The translations under genes and the position numbers were made by a program. The notes beneath the pieces are model-generated. The model had not been told where the DNA came from. It saw only the letters and a list, made by a program, of their open reading frames with translations, and did no database searches. A DNA stretch of 36,808 bases from positions 108,382 to 145,189 of the forward strand of contig CAJTNA010000002.1 in assembly GCA_910577845.1 (NCBI GenBank). Reading direction: 5' to 3'. Source of the stretch: an uncultured Christensenella sp. Lineage in GTDB: Bacteria > Bacillota > Clostridia > Christensenellales > UBA3700. Below are positions 22,911 through 30,412 of the stretch, one piece after another. Position 1 is the stretch's first letter. Each line of letters starts with the position of its first letter.

Positions 22911-23921
22911 ATGAGTAAGATATTTGAATATTTAAAAAATAAATCAATTTTTTTGCCAATGTATATTTTCTTTGTGCTTTTTACTTTTATGCTATGCACA
23001 ATTACAACAGTTACAACAAACGATATAGTTCAAGAATATAAAAATAATATGAATGCAGATTTTAAAGTAGAATATGCAACCTATGTTGATTACAGAAAGT
23101 ACAATAAAAACAGTGTATACTATTATAATATGTATTATGAGTTCCAAGACGAAAATGGCAATATTTATAGTGGACTCAAAGAGGATGTTATTAGTAATGA
23201 AGATGTAGCACAAGCAATGCTTGGAGAAAAGCTTCTTGTGTTTGTGGATAGGGAAACTGGAATTATTGTAGAAGACTTGTATTTTCATAAAACCGAAGCA
23301 ATATTTATTGGGATAGTAGCGGCTTCTGGTTATTGTATTATGGCATATTGTTTATTTTGGATAATTTTATGGTTTATTCAAAGATTGCTGATATACAAAG
23401 ATGGCTTAGTGGATAAAGAAATAGTTGTAATGAATATGCAAGATGAAAAAGCTAAGTCAAAAAGACGTGTGATTGTATCTGTAATTTGTTTGGCTTTGTT
23501 TGTGGTATGTACTTTCTTTTGTGTAAAAGGTGTTATATATAAACAAGAGTTGGAAGTGGTTCAAGTAAAAGTAGATGCTACAATAACTGAATATAAGGAA
23601 TTTGAGGATAGTCAAGGGGATAAATACTACAAAATTTATTATACATATAATGATAGCAATTTGAATAAAAGAGGTGTTTGGCAATCTAGTATACGTAGTA
23701 AAGACTATGCTGAAAGTAAAGTTGGCAAAAGTGTAAAAGTTTATTTAAATACTAAAACGAATAGTGTTGCTGTAAAAAGAGAGTATTCCAGTCAAGCAAT
23801 GTTTTTTGGCATTTGTATGGGGATAACAAGTTTAGTTTTTTTTGGTAATTTTATGCCATTTTTATTATATGTTGTACAAAAGAAATATTTCAATAAATAT
23901 GGTTTGACAAAGGGTGAATAA
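22911..23921 (+). CDS. Membrane protein with two DUF3592-like units
   Basis: 336 residues. The sequence is an internal duplication: helix (about 13-32), beta domain with YYNMYYEFQDENGNIYSGL and GEKLLVFVDRETGI, helix (about 130-152); then basic linker KAKSKRRV, helix (about 185-205), second beta domain with YYKIYYTYNDSNLNKRGVW and VGKSVKVYLNTKTNSVAV, and a last helix (about 285-310). The motif Y-x-x-x-Y-x-F/Y-x-D-x-x-G near each start and V-x-V-Y-x-N/D near each end are those of DUF3592. Function unknown. The stop codon overlaps the rsmE start by one base (TAATG), so these unknown genes are translationally linked to a conserved translation operon. Confidence 0.65.
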   Translation: MSKIFEYLKNKSIFLPMYIFFVLFTFMLCTITTVTTNDIVQEYKNNMNADFKVEYATYVDYRKYNKNSVYYYNMYYEFQDENGNIYSGLKEDVISNEDVAQAMLGEKLLVFVDRETGIIVEDLYFHKTEAIFIGIVAASGYCIMAYCLFWIILWFIQRLLIYKDGLVDKEIVVMNMQDEKAKSKRRVIVSVICLALFVVCTFFCVKGVIYKQELEVVQVKVDATITEYKEFEDSQGDKYYKIYYTYNDSNLNKRGVWQSSIRSKDYAESKVGKSVKVYLNTKTNSVAVKREYSSQAMFFGICMGITSLVFFGNFMPFLLYVVQKKYFNKYGLTKGE

Positions 23922-24652
23922 TGGATATTAGACGATTTTATGTAAGCATAGATGATATTACTGATAATGTAGTTACTATTTGTGGTGACGAGTTTTTGCA
24001 TATAACAAAAGTGCTTAGATATAAAAAAGGATATCAAATTATAGTTTGCAATAATAATGACGGGAAAGATTATTATTGCACAATAAAATTAATTGATAAA
24101 GATTATTTGCAAGCAGAAATTAATTATGCTGAGGATAATGAGTGTAAAACTAAAGTTGAATTAACTTTATTCCAAGCTTTGCCAAAAGGTGATAAAGCAG
24201 ATTTAATTGTGCAAAAGGCTGTAGAACTTGGTGTTAGTAATATTTACTTTTTTAATTCTTGCAATGTAGCAGAGAAAAAATTTAATTTAGATAGACTTCA
24301 TAAAATAAATGTTGAGGCTTGTAAGCAATGTGGTAGGTCAAGGACATCTTACATTTATGGGTTGTTTGAATTTGAGGAAATACTTTCATTGCTACACAAT
24401 TTTGATAAAGTGATTATTTGTTATGAAAATGAAAAGGAAAATGATATAAAAACAGTATTAAAGACTTTTAAGGGTGAAAGTATAGCTATAATTATAGGCA
24501 GTGAGGGCGGTTTTAGTGAAAATGAAGTGCAAATGTGCAAGCAATTTGGTGCTAATTGCGTAACACTAGGCAGTAGAATAATGCGTTGCGAAACTGCTAG
24601 TATTGTAACTTGTGGCATTGCAATGTACGAACTTGGAGAAATGAGTAGATGA
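23921..24652 (+). CDS. rsmE: 16S rRNA (uracil1498-N3)-methyltransferase
   Basis: 243 residues. N-terminal PUA-like domain (MDIRRFYVS, HITKVLRYKKGYQI) and C-terminal SPOUT domain with the knot motifs: LTLFQALPKGDKADLIVQKAVELG, ACKQCGRSR, IIIGSEGGFSENE and LGSRIMRCETASI. All SAM- and RNA-binding residues of the family are visible. The start overlaps the preceding stop by one base; the end overlaps mtaB by four (ATGA). Confidence 0.95.
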   Translation: MDIRRFYVSIDDITDNVVTICGDEFLHITKVLRYKKGYQIIVCNNNDGKDYYCTIKLIDKDYLQAEINYAEDNECKTKVELTLFQALPKGDKADLIVQKAVELGVSNIYFFNSCNVAEKKFNLDRLHKINVEACKQCGRSRTSYIYGLFEFEEILSLLHNFDKVIICYENEKENDIKTVLKTFKGESIAIIIGSEGGFSENEVQMCKQFGANCVTLGSRIMRCETASIVTCGIAMYELGEMSR

Positions 24653-25869
24653 AAATAGTTTGCTACAACCTAGGTTGTAAAGTGAATCAATATGAAAGTG
24701 ACGGAATTATGACTAAACTAACCAGTTTAGGCTATGAGGTTTCCGATAGTTTGGAATATGCCGATGTATACATACTTAATACTTGTGCAGTAACTGGTGA
24801 GGCGGAAAAGAAATCACGTCAAGCGGTTGCAAGGTGTTTGCACTTTAACAAAAACGCTAAAGTTATTGTTTGTGGATGTGCAAGTCAAAATAACACTAAA
24901 CAATTTGAGGAAAAAGACGGAGTTACATACATTAGCGGTGTAGCTGGTAAAAGTAAAATTCCAGAACTACTTGAGAAAAGCGGAGTTTTTGTTGATGATA
25001 TTGGGAATGTTTATGAACCAGAGTTGCAACCTAATTTAATTAGAACAAGGGCATATGTTAAGGTACAAGATGGCTGTAATAATTTTTGTTCATATTGCAT
25101 AATACCATATTTACGTGGTAGGTCAAGGTCTCGTAGCGTGCAGTCTGTTGTAAGTGAAGTTGAGAAGTTGCAAAATGTTACTCGTGAGGTAGTGCTAACT
25201 GGTATAGATATGTCAAGTTTTGGTTTGGATAATGGCAGTTCACTTACAGAGTTGGTCACAGCGTTGAGCGGTGTTGATGTAAGAATAAGGTTCGGTTCAC
25301 TTGAAGCAAGAGTTATAACAGAAGAGTTTTTAAAAGCAACATTGGGGTTAAAAAAGTTTTGTCCGCATTTTCATTTGTCACTGCAAAGCGGAAATGACAA
25401 AACACTTGCGGATATGAATAGAAAATATACTACAGATTTTTATGCAAGTAGAGTTGATTTGATTAGGAAATTTTATAAAGATGCTTGTATTACAACGGAT
25501 TTAATATGTGGTTTTCCTACAGAAAGTGATGAGGACTTTGCTTTAACACTTGAGTTTATAGACAAAATTGCTTTTTCTGATATGCATATTTTTGCGTATT
25601 CAAAACGAGAGGGAACAGTCGCTTCCAAAAAATACAATATGCTTGATGGCGGAATAGTTAAATATCGTACTAAACTTGCGGAAAAAATTGCACTTAAAAA
25701 TAAGGAAAAATATTATTCAAGTTTTATTGGTAAACCACTTGAAGTGTTGGTCGAAAAAGACGGCGGTTATTCAAGGGAATATTTAAAAGTAATATGTGAT
25801 GGGGAAGAGGGACAATTAAAAATTGTAATTCCTACTGCATACGATAAGGAAAAACAAGCATTTATATAA
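24649..25869 (+). CDS. mtaB: tRNA t6A37 methylthiotransferase MtaB
   Basis: A radical-SAM enzyme that converts t6A to ms2t6A at position 37 of tRNAs reading ANN codons. 406 residues. The N-terminal domain carries the cluster cysteines in YNLGCKVNQYESDG, NTCAVTGEAEKKSRQ and VCGCASQ; the radical-SAM site is DGCNNFCSYCIIPYLRGRSRS (CxxxCxxC); the start of the C-terminal TRAM-like part is YSSFIGKPLEVLVE. It is a little shorter than typical MtaB (about 430), the loss being in the TRAM region. Part of the conserved prmA-rsmE-mtaB-hinT-rpsU order. Confidence 0.94.
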   Translation: MKIVCYNLGCKVNQYESDGIMTKLTSLGYEVSDSLEYADVYILNTCAVTGEAEKKSRQAVARCLHFNKNAKVIVCGCASQNNTKQFEEKDGVTYISGVAGKSKIPELLEKSGVFVDDIGNVYEPELQPNLIRTRAYVKVQDGCNNFCSYCIIPYLRGRSRSRSVQSVVSEVEKLQNVTREVVLTGIDMSSFGLDNGSSLTELVTALSGVDVRIRFGSLEARVITEEFLKATLGLKKFCPHFHLSLQSGNDKTLADMNRKYTTDFYASRVDLIRKFYKDACITTDLICGFPTESDEDFALTLEFIDKIAFSDMHIFAYSKREGTVASKKYNMLDGGIVKYRTKLAEKIALKNKEKYYSSFIGKPLEVLVEKDGGYSREYLKVICDGEEGQLKIVIPTAYDKEKQAFI

Positions 25870-26174
25870 TTTATTTTTAAATTAAATTTTTAAAGGTGTT
25901 ATAGAAAAAAAGATAAGTTGTAAATTAAATTTGTTTGTGAAATAATTAAGTAAATTGATTAGTTAAATTATATCATTTATAAATAAATTTATTGGATTTA
26001 TTTTGTAAAACTAATAAAAGCAAATTAATTATTTTAATTTGTAATATTAATTGAAACTATTATATTTAACATATTTTGCATTGTAATATATATTTAAAAT
26101 TATAGTTTAATTAAATAAGAAGTTAAAAACTTTTAAATAGTAATTCATAAAATTACATATAGTAGGAGGTTGTT
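25870..26174. other. Intergenic region between mtaB and hinT
   Basis: Extremely AT-rich. No ORF, RNA gene or hairpin stands out. A promoter for hinT is probably here, but none of the many A/T-only -10 candidates has a matching -35. Confidence 0.4.
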
Positions 26175-26513
26175 ATGGATTGTATTTTTTGTAAAATTAT
26201 AAAGGGTGAAATACCTAGTAAAAAGGTTTTTGAAAATGAGGATATGTTAATTTTTTGTGATATTAATCCTCAAGCTACTATCCATTATCTTGCAGTGCCA
26301 AAGGTGCATTTTGCAAATGTGGTGGAAATGACTGACGAACAAGCAACCATTGTTGGCAGAATGTTAAAGAAAATTGGTGAACTTGCAGATAGTCTTGGTT
26401 TGCAAAATGGGTTCAGACTTGTGTCGAATAAAGGCGAAAATGCTTGCCAAAGTGTGGAACATTTACATATTCATATACTTGGTGGTGAAAAATTATCAGA
26501 AAAAATGGGATAA
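26175..26513 (+). CDS. hinT: HIT family hydrolase (HinT-like)
   Basis: 112 residues. CIFCKIIKGEIPS at the N-terminus (C-x-x-C zinc-type of Gram-positive HinT) and the catalytic histidine triad HLHIHILGG near the C-terminus (about 97-105). Members hydrolyse purine nucleoside phosphoramidates. TAGGAGG precedes the ATG. Position between mtaB and rpsU is as in many Bacillota. Confidence 0.94.
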   Translation: MDCIFCKIIKGEIPSKKVFENEDMLIFCDINPQATIHYLAVPKVHFANVVEMTDEQATIVGRMLKKIGELADSLGLQNGFRLVSNKGENACQSVEHLHIHILGGEKLSEKMG

Positions 26514-26526
26514 TTGTTAAATTTGC

Positions 26527-26554
26527 TTGACTTTATTTAAAAAATAAGTATAAT
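26527..26554 (+). promoter_or_regulatory. Promoter of rpsU
   Basis: TTGACT (26527-26532), 16 bases, TATAAT (26549-26554), directly after hinT, giving rpsU its own transcript. Confidence 0.65.
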
Positions 26555-26601
26555 AAAATAGTAATAAGTCCGTACGAGAGGAAAGGAGGGGAACAAAAGG
26601 T

Positions 26602-26781
26602 ATGTCTACAATCAAAGTTGGAGAGAATGAATCTTTAGATAGTGCAATTCGCCGTTTTAAGAGAAAATGTGCTAGGGACGGTATCATTGGTGACCTTCGC
26701 CGTAAGGAAGCTTATGAAAAGCCAAGTGTTAAAAGAAAGAAAAAAGCAGAAGCTGCAAGAAAGAGAATGTATAAAGCATAA
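26602..26781 (+). CDS. rpsU: Ribosomal protein S21
   Basis: 59 residues: STIKVGENESLDSAIRRFKR at the start, then the basic S21 helix with CARDGIIGDLRRKEAYEKPS and KRKKKAEAARKRMYKA. S21 is in the 30S platform and aids initiation. A GGAGGGG site lies about a dozen bases before the ATG, and an AAAGG is nearer. The strong terminator at 26788-26816 follows seven bases after the stop. Confidence 0.97.
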   Translation: MSTIKVGENESLDSAIRRFKRKCARDGIIGDLRRKEAYEKPSVKRKKKAEAARKRMYKA

Positions 26782-26787
26782 TCTTTA

Positions 26788-26816
26788 AACCTCGCTAACA
26801 GCGAGGTTATTTTTTT
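26788..26816 (+). terminator. Intrinsic terminator of rpsU
   Basis: AACCTCGCT pairs with AGCGAGGTT around AAC, followed by ATTTTTTT. Confidence 0.95.
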
Positions 26817-26969
26817 GTCGAAAATTATCAAAATTTATATATGATTGATTTTGAATATGTTGAGTGTTTGAAAGAGATTAAATTATAAAATTTATAAACT
26901 TAATGATATTTTAAATAAACATATGTGGAATTTTAAATACTTTACATTACTAATAAACAAAGGAGCGAT

Positions 26970-26990
26970 ATGTATTATGTGATGAAATAA
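26970..26990 (+). CDS. Six-residue upstream ORF (MYYVMK)
   Basis: AAAGGAG at 26959-26965 sits in front of ATG TAT TAT GTG ATG AAA TAA. The stop codon abuts the next AAGGAG (26989-26994), which serves the following gene at 27003. This layout would let a ribosome ending the short ORF reload at the next site, or would let stalling on the short ORF control access to it. Confidence 0.4.
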   Translation: MYYVMK

Positions 26991-27002
26991 GGAGATTATA
27001 AG

Positions 27003-27317
27003 ATGAAAGATGACATTCAAAGTGTAGCAAAGATGGCAAAGGCACGCATTAAGTGTGGATATTGGTCGCAAGTCAAAAACGAAAAGTTGTCTATTGTAAA
27101 GGAAATTGAGCAAATAGATAATGAAATGTATGAAGTTGTAGCGTCAATTATGCAAAGTGATGAGGTGGTAATCAATCCTCTTGCAAAGCTAATGGATATT
27201 GAGTATTACAACAGTTTGACTGAAGATGGTAAAAACAGATATATCTTGGAACTTGCAAACAAATATGTCAAATTGTGCCAAGAGTACGAAAGAAGGAATA
27301 AAAGTATTGCAGTTTGA
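27003..27317 (+). CDS. Small acidic/basic helical protein of unknown function
   Basis: 104 residues, not recognised. It is soluble, without signal peptide, and predicted mostly helical from its composition (KDDIQSVAKMAKARIKCGYW near the N-terminus, LTEDGKNRYILELANKYVKLC near the C-terminus). TAAGGAG stands before the ATG at 27003. A six-codon ORF with its own ribosome site lies just upstream. Good ribosome site and normal codon use support a real gene. An extended -10 (TGATAAAAT, 27315-27323) overlaps its stop codon and may start the RNA element that follows. Confidence 0.6.
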   Translation: MKDDIQSVAKMAKARIKCGYWSQVKNEKLSIVKEIEQIDNEMYEVVASIMQSDEVVINPLAKLMDIEYYNSLTEDGKNRYILELANKYVKLCQEYERRNKSIAV

Positions 27318-27329
27318 TAAAATAAAAAT

Positions 27330-27670
27330 TATGTGTCGTTAAAATTGAGAAAACTCAAATTAAACAAAAGCTAATGTTTCTATTAATAAATCAAGCCGAC
27401 AGAGTTTGAATTAACATCAGTTACTACAAAATACACTTTCGGGTGCTTTGCGATAACTTCCAATAATAAAAACTATAGGGAGTAAATTTTAAGCCCGCTT
27501 AAGATTTTGTATTGCTAGTGCAATATTGATTGTTTACACAAGCACTTCCAGTTTGAATTAACATAAGTTGCTGTCAAATATATCCATACGAGTTACTTGA
27601 CAACAACTTACGATAATATCAAATTTGCAATCTTTAAACTTTCACTTTAAAGATTATAACATTTGAAAAA
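27330..27670 (+). ncRNA. Candidate structured RNA with two related stem-loop domains
   Basis: No ORF is visible from 27318 to 27951, yet this part is full of stems. In order: GTTAAAATTGAG/CTCAAATTAAAC (27338-27365, tetraloop AAAA, two A-A mismatches); domain A, AGTTTGAATTAACAT (27403-27417) followed by a branched hairpin with stem AGTTA/TAACT (27419-27423, 27454-27458), CAAA/TTTG and CACU-UUCG-GGUG; AAATTTTAAG/CTTAAGATTT (27484-27507); TATTGC/GCAATA (27510-27525); domain B, the same 15-mer (27550-27564) followed by AAGTTG-c-TGTCAA paired with TTGACA-a-CAACTT (27565-27609); then AATCTTTAAA/TTTAAAGATT (27629-27655), flanked by TCAAAT/ATTTGA. Between A and B the last pair of the common stem changes from A-U to G-C on both sides. 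G-U pairs favour the plus strand. Class unknown. Confidence 0.45.
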
Positions 27671-27778
27671 TATTTTTATTAATATACTTTTGATTAATTT
27701 TAATTTAAAATCTGATTTACAATAGTAAATATTTTAAAAACACCTTTAAAGAAAAAACCTAAAAATACTTAATTTGAT

Positions 27779-27815
27779 TATGGAAGTAAATATTTTATTC
27801 CATAGTGGTTTTTTG
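27779..27815 (+). terminator. Terminator-like hairpin
   Basis: TATGGAA (27779-27785) pairs with TTCCATA (27798-27804), extended inside by TAAA/TTTA, and is followed by GTGGTTTTTTG. No gene ends just before it, so it suits a transcript from the RNA region upstream. Confidence 0.55.
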
Positions 27816-27860
27816 CGTGATTTTACGCAAACATAATAATCAATAATACATATGCTTCAT

Positions 27861-27898
27861 AAAAAACAATAGGCGTTTTGTCACACCTATTGTTTTTT
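27861..27898. terminator. Strong bidirectional terminator-like hairpin before recX
   Basis: A 13-bp perfect stem (27861-27873 with 27886-27898) with A6 on one side and T6 on the other and a 12-base loop. It separates the RNA region from the recX promoter that follows directly. Confidence 0.8.
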
Positions 27899-27903
27899 AT
27901 GTC

Positions 27904-27932
27904 TTGATTTTTTTTGAGTTTTGTGCTAAAAT
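27904..27932 (+). promoter_or_regulatory. Promoter of recX-birA
   Basis: TTGATT (27904-27909), 17 bases, TAAAAT (27927-27932), with TG one base before the -10 box. The leader to ATG 27952 is very short. Confidence 0.7.
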
Positions 27933-27951
27933 ACAAATTAAGGATAAAAAT

Positions 27952-28566
27952 ATGAAAATTACTGATTTTAAAGTAAATGGGCAAAACGTAAGTATTTATA
28001 TAGACGGCGAATTTTGGTTGGAAATACCATATTTGATTGCTTTTGATTTTCGTTTGCATAAATATGTAGAATTGGATAATGATGTGTTAGCTCAAATAGA
28101 GTTTAAAGTGAATGAGAAATATGCTTTTGATTACTGCATTTGGTATTTATCAAGATATTCTGCCACTTGTAAAAAAATGAGACAAAAATTGTATGAGAAA
28201 GAATACAAAAAGACAGTAGTGGATAGTGTAATTAATAAATTATGCGAACTTAAATACCTTGACGATTATGCTTTTGCGGAAAATTTAGTTAATCAAAAAA
28301 GTGATAAATTGGGTAAAAATCGACTTAAATCTGAACTTAAAAATAAGGGAATTGCAAGCGATATTATCCAAAATGTGCTTGAAAATCTTGACGACAACGA
28401 TATTTTTAATTCAGCAATGAATGTTGCTAGTAAATGGTATAGGTCACACGAATTGGAAAGTTATGAGGACTTTCAAAAGTTTTTGCGGTTTATGGCTTAT
28501 CGTGGTTTTGATTATGATATTATAAATAAATGTAAAGAGGAGCTTAAAGTTGGAGAAGACGATTAA
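27952..28566 (+). CDS. recX: Regulatory protein RecX
   Basis: Modulator of RecA filaments. From ATG 27952 (AAGGAT upstream) the product is 204 residues. Three-helix RecX repeats are visible: AFDYCIWYLSRYSATCKKMRQKLYEK, VINKLCELKYLDDYAFAENLV, then KLGKNRLKSELKNKGIASDIIQNVLEN. The N-terminal beta part (KITDFKVNGQNVSIYIDGEFW) is as in clostridial RecX. recA is not in the window. The frame is open further upstream to 27904, but that would cover the promoter. The end overlaps birA by 17 bases. Confidence 0.88.
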   Translation: MKITDFKVNGQNVSIYIDGEFWLEIPYLIAFDFRLHKYVELDNDVLAQIEFKVNEKYAFDYCIWYLSRYSATCKKMRQKLYEKEYKKTVVDSVINKLCELKYLDDYAFAENLVNQKSDKLGKNRLKSELKNKGIASDIIQNVLENLDDNDIFNSAMNVASKWYRSHELESYEDFQKFLRFMAYRGFDYDIINKCKEELKVGEDD

Positions 28567-29494
28567 TAAAATACTTAATCTTTTAATTGATAGTGGAGAT
28601 TATTTAAGTGGTGAATATATTGGCAACATTCTTGGTATATCACGTATTGCAGTTAATAAGCAAATTAAAAAACTTATAAGTAATGGTGTGGATATAGAAG
28701 TTAGCCGTAAAGGTTATAAATATAATGATAGTGATAACTTGATACCTCAATCAATCGCAAAAAGTTTAAAACAAAACGGCATTGACATACCTGTTTTAGT
28801 AGAGGAAGTTGTTAGCACAAATAGCGAAGTTAAAAAACTTTATCCTGATTTGAATAGAGAATTTTTGTTTGTAGCACCACGTCAAATAAGTGGCAGAGGT
28901 AGACTGGATAGAGTTTTTGTTTCTGGGTATGGTGGAGTCTATATGACACTTTGCTATAAGCCAACAAAAATGTTTGTTGCGGACTCTTTGAAAGCGGTTC
29001 TACTTACTGGACTTGCAGTTGCAAAAGTACTAAAAAAATACACAAACGATGTAGCTATCAAATGGCCAAATGATGTTTTTGTTTGTGGTAAAAAGATTTG
29101 CGGTATTTTACTTGAAAGTGTGGTAACTGAAAATATGACTGAAGCAATATTTTTGGGTATTGGTGTTAATATTACTAATGAAATTCCGCTTGAATTGAAA
29201 GATAAAGTTACATCATTAAAGCTTGAAAATATTCCAACTTTCCCACGTGAGCAATATATTTGTGAGATAATTACTTTAATTTATGAAATGTTGGAACTTT
29301 ATCAAAATGAGGGGTTTGGTCCATTTATAAAGGAATATTGCGATTTGTCTATGTCAATTAATCACGAGGTAACTGTAAATTGTAATGGTATAATTAAAAA
29401 TGGTTTTGGTGTTGGATTGAGTGAGGAAGGATATTTGTTGCTTGATTGTGATGGCAAGGTAGAAAAAATTATTTTAGGTGACATAGAGGTATAA
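28550..29494 (+). CDS. birA: Bifunctional biotin-[acetyl-CoA-carboxylase] ligase / biotin repressor
   Basis: Attaches biotin to carrier proteins and, through its N-terminal domain, represses biotin genes. 314 residues. Residues 1-60 form a winged helix (GDYLSGEYIGNILGISRIAV, KQIKKLISNGVDIE); the ligase domain has the biotinyl-AMP loop APRQISGRGRLDR, GGVYMTL, IKWPNDVFVCGKKICGILLE and LGIGVNI; a small SH3-like domain ends the protein. The start is TTG at 28550, seven bases after AGAGGAG and inside recX; no ATG fits. The biotin carrier at 5933-6286 is its only substrate visible in this window. Confidence 0.94.
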   Translation: MEKTINKILNLLIDSGDYLSGEYIGNILGISRIAVNKQIKKLISNGVDIEVSRKGYKYNDSDNLIPQSIAKSLKQNGIDIPVLVEEVVSTNSEVKKLYPDLNREFLFVAPRQISGRGRLDRVFVSGYGGVYMTLCYKPTKMFVADSLKAVLLTGLAVAKVLKKYTNDVAIKWPNDVFVCGKKICGILLESVVTENMTEAIFLGIGVNITNEIPLELKDKVTSLKLENIPTFPREQYICEIITLIYEMLELYQNEGFGPFIKEYCDLSMSINHEVTVNCNGIIKNGFGVGLSEEGYLLLDCDGKVEKIILGDIEV

Positions 29495-29496
29495 AA

Positions 29497-30387
29497 ATGT
29501 TAGATTTTTTTAAAATTGGTAATGTAGAAAGTCAAACTAATGCAACTGGAGTAACTGTAATTTTGGCAGAAGGTGGTGCAGTCGGCGGAGTTAGCGTTCG
29601 TGGCAGTGCCCCAGCAACTAGGGAAACCGATTTATTAAAAAGTGAAAATGCGGTTGATAAGGTCAATGCGGTATTTTTGAGTGGCGGTAGTGCATTTGGG
29701 TTAGAATCGGCAAGTGGCATTGTGCAATACTTAGCTGAAAAAGGGGTTGGTTATGCTACTTCTGCAATGCCAGTGCCAATAGTTTGTGGTGCTTGTTTAT
29801 ATGATTTAGATTATAAAAATTCTGGTTTTCCAGATAAAATACTTGGATATAAAGCTTGTCAAAATGCAAAAACTAATAACTTTGAAAATGGCAATGTAGG
29901 TGCTGGTTGTGGTGCAACTGTGGGTAAAGTATTAGGCAGTTTAAGTGCATCAAAAGGTGGTTTGGGTGTCGCAACTTTTGCTTTTGATGACGGCGTTGAG
30001 ATGTGTGCCATAGTAGCAGTTAATGCTTTTGGTGATATTTATGATTTTCGCAATGGTCAAAAGGTAAGTGGTGCAACTATTGGTGGTAAAAGCATTGATA
30101 TTATAGATTTGCTAAATTATGATAGGAAAATGTTGCAATCTTTAGGTAAAAATACTACGATTGGCTGTATATTAACAAATGCAAAACTTACTAAATGCGA
30201 GGCTAACAAGCTTGCGGATATTGCACACGATGGTTATGCTATGACAATAAAACCAGCTCATACAATGGTAGATGGTGATGCGATTTTTGCTTTGGCAAGT
30301 GGTGAAGTTGATGGTGATTTTATGAAAATATCTTGTTATGCACCAACTTTAATGGCAAAAGCAGTGTTAAACGCTTTTGGTAAGTAA
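29497..30387 (+). CDS. P1 (S58) family self-processing peptidase/amidase
   Basis: 296 residues of the DmpA/NylC-type N-terminal-nucleophile hydrolase family. Recognisable blocks: GVTVILAEGGAVGGVSVRG (about 18-36), VNAVFLSGGSAFGLESASGI, GNVGAGCGATVGKVLG, KGGLGVATF, IVAVNAFGDIYD, the self-cleavage region GKNTTIGCILTNAKLT with cleavage expected at Asn219-Thr220, and HDGYAMTIKPAHTMVDGDAIFAL. The processed threonine would be the nucleophile. Substrate is unknown; relatives are aminopeptidases or oligoamide hydrolases. The GTG/ATG region starts two bases after birA, so the genes are co-transcribed. Confidence 0.88.
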   Translation: MLDFFKIGNVESQTNATGVTVILAEGGAVGGVSVRGSAPATRETDLLKSENAVDKVNAVFLSGGSAFGLESASGIVQYLAEKGVGYATSAMPVPIVCGACLYDLDYKNSGFPDKILGYKACQNAKTNNFENGNVGAGCGATVGKVLGSLSASKGGLGVATFAFDDGVEMCAIVAVNAFGDIYDFRNGQKVSGATIGGKSIDIIDLLNYDRKMLQSLGKNTTIGCILTNAKLTKCEANKLADIAHDGYAMTIKPAHTMVDGDAIFALASGEVDGDFMKISCYAPTLMAKAVLNAFGK

Positions 30388-30412
30388 TAAAACTTATTTA
30401 TTGTAGGTAATT

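Noticed and set aside
16868..27352. GTTAAAATTGAGAAA shared by the 5' leader near 16868 and the RNA region near 27338
   Set aside because: Fifteen mostly A/T bases; the second context does not fold the same way, so it is treated as chance.
27403..27564. The two AGTTTGAATTAACAT copies as a degenerate CRISPR array
   Set aside because: Only two copies 147 bases apart, flanking sequences are related to each other rather than unique spacers, and no cas gene is in the window.
28550..28566. birA start at a later codon outside recX
   Set aside because: No later ATG keeps the winged-helix domain, and AGAGGAG sits seven bases before the TTG at 28550.
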